Shown in pieces: positions 16,259 to 16,446 of a stretch of 16,446 nt of DNA (positions are counted from its first letter, which is position 1; the number at the start of each line of letters is the position of its first letter). A program made the position numbers and the translations under genes. A model generated the notes under the pieces. The model did not search any database. It saw only the letters and a list, made by a program, of their open reading frames with translations, and was not told where the DNA came from. The stretch is from AWTP1-18 sp036518635 (GTDB lineage: Bacteria; Pseudomonadota; Gammaproteobacteria; Burkholderiales; Rhodocyclaceae), in the NCBI GenBank assembly GCA_036518635.1, contig DATDMT010000196.1:1-16446 (forward strand), written 5' to 3'.

Positions 16259-16287
16259 TTGATAATAACTAACCGGTTAGTTATTAT
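16259..16287 (+). promoter_or_regulatory. Sigma70-type promoter of the TetR gene
   Basis: -35 TTGATA (16259-16264), a 17-base spacer and -10 TATTAT (16282-16287), each one mismatch from consensus. A start about seven bases beyond the -10 would fall at 16294-16296, at the predicted start codon. Confidence 0.72.
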
Positions 16288-16289
16288 CA
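16260..16289. promoter_or_regulatory. Perfect 30-bp palindromic operator
   Basis: TGATAATAACTAACC followed directly by its exact reverse complement, centred between 16274 and 16275. The core TAACTAACC/GGTTAGTTA is a typical TetR-family operator. It covers both the -35 and the -10 of the promoter, so a bound repressor would block RNA polymerase completely. Confidence 0.85.
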
Positions 16290-16295
16290 TGCCCC

Positions 16296-16446
16296 ATGAA
16301 TGCCCCAACCCCCACCTCCCGCACCCACCAGCGCCGCAAGGAAGCCCGCCCCGGCGAGCTGGCCGATGCCGCCCTGGACCTCTTGGTCGAACGCGGTTTC
16401 GCCGCCACCCGGCTTGACGACGTGGCCGCCGCCGCCGGCGTTTCCA
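16296..16446 (+). CDS. TetR/AcrR-family regulator, N-terminal part (runs off window)
   Basis: Fifty codons are visible, from the ATG at 16296. After a Pro/Thr-rich start the sequence RRKEARPGELADAALDLL continues into VERGFAATRLDDVAAAAGVS, the first two helices and start of the recognition turn of the TetR DNA-binding domain. The ATG at 16289 in another frame gives a Pro/His-rich non-family product. There is no Shine-Dalgarno, and the ATG lies at or within a base or two of the predicted transcription start, which suggests leaderless translation. Regulators with this N-terminus often control an adjacent efflux operon downstream, but that lies outside the window. Confidence 0.88.
   Translation, partial: MNAPTPTSRTHQRRKEARPGELADAALDLLVERGFAATRLDDVAAAAGVS

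Overview
The window is GC-rich chromosomal DNA from a Gram-negative proteobacterium. Gene content (hemE-priA pair, RHH_4-type small protein, a carbonic anhydrase with an N-terminal surface-adhesin-E-like region, cyanide-insensitive-type cytochrome bd with a GbsR-like regulator) and protein style point to a betaproteobacterium, most likely Rhodocyclales (Azospira/Dechloromonas/Zoogloea-like). That placement is inferred from family knowledge and has not been tested by a search. I see no insertion sequence, prophage, CRISPR array, tRNA or rRNA. It is ordinary chromosome with several interesting local details.

Layout. (1) 1-580: the 3' half of hemE (heme synthesis) ends in a clear intrinsic terminator. 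(2) 581-904: a gene-free, lower-GC stretch carries two consensus DnaA boxes, one near-consensus box and a small inverted repeat. (3) 905-2884: priA, the replication-restart helicase, ends exactly against the stop codon of the convergent gene. (4) 2885-10547: nine minus-strand genes. In their own 5'->3' order these are thiC, a DUF606/YdcZ-type permease, a DJ-1/PfpI protein, a ribbon-helix-helix protein, an HD-domain hydrolase overlapping a YkgJ-type cysteine-cluster protein, mscL, and then gloC-can-mak packed almost without gaps. (5) 10689-12767: two plus-strand genes, a secreted alpha-carbonic anhydrase with an extra N-terminal domain and an Ala/Lys/Glu repeat linker, then a small membrane protein. 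(6) 12764-12982: a small minus-strand lipoprotein. (7) 13045-16112, minus strand: a GbsR/MarR-like regulator followed by cydA and cydB (short Q-loop, CIO type), an apparent regulator-oxidase operon. (8) 16259-16446: a divergent TetR-type gene running off the end, read from a promoter whose -35 and -10 lie inside a perfect 30-bp palindrome. The predicted mRNA has almost no leader.

Working together. The gloC-can-mak block joins thioester detoxification, CO2/bicarbonate interconversion and sugar phosphorylation in one translationally packed unit. The window encodes two unrelated carbonic anhydrases, beta in the cytoplasm and alpha exported. The oxidase locus looks self-contained, with its own regulator and candidate binding sites upstream of both the regulator and cydA. 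The strongest candidates for something not well described are the adhesin-like/carbonic anhydrase fusion, the overlapped HD-YkgJ pair, and the regulatory DNA around the cyd regulator and tetR.
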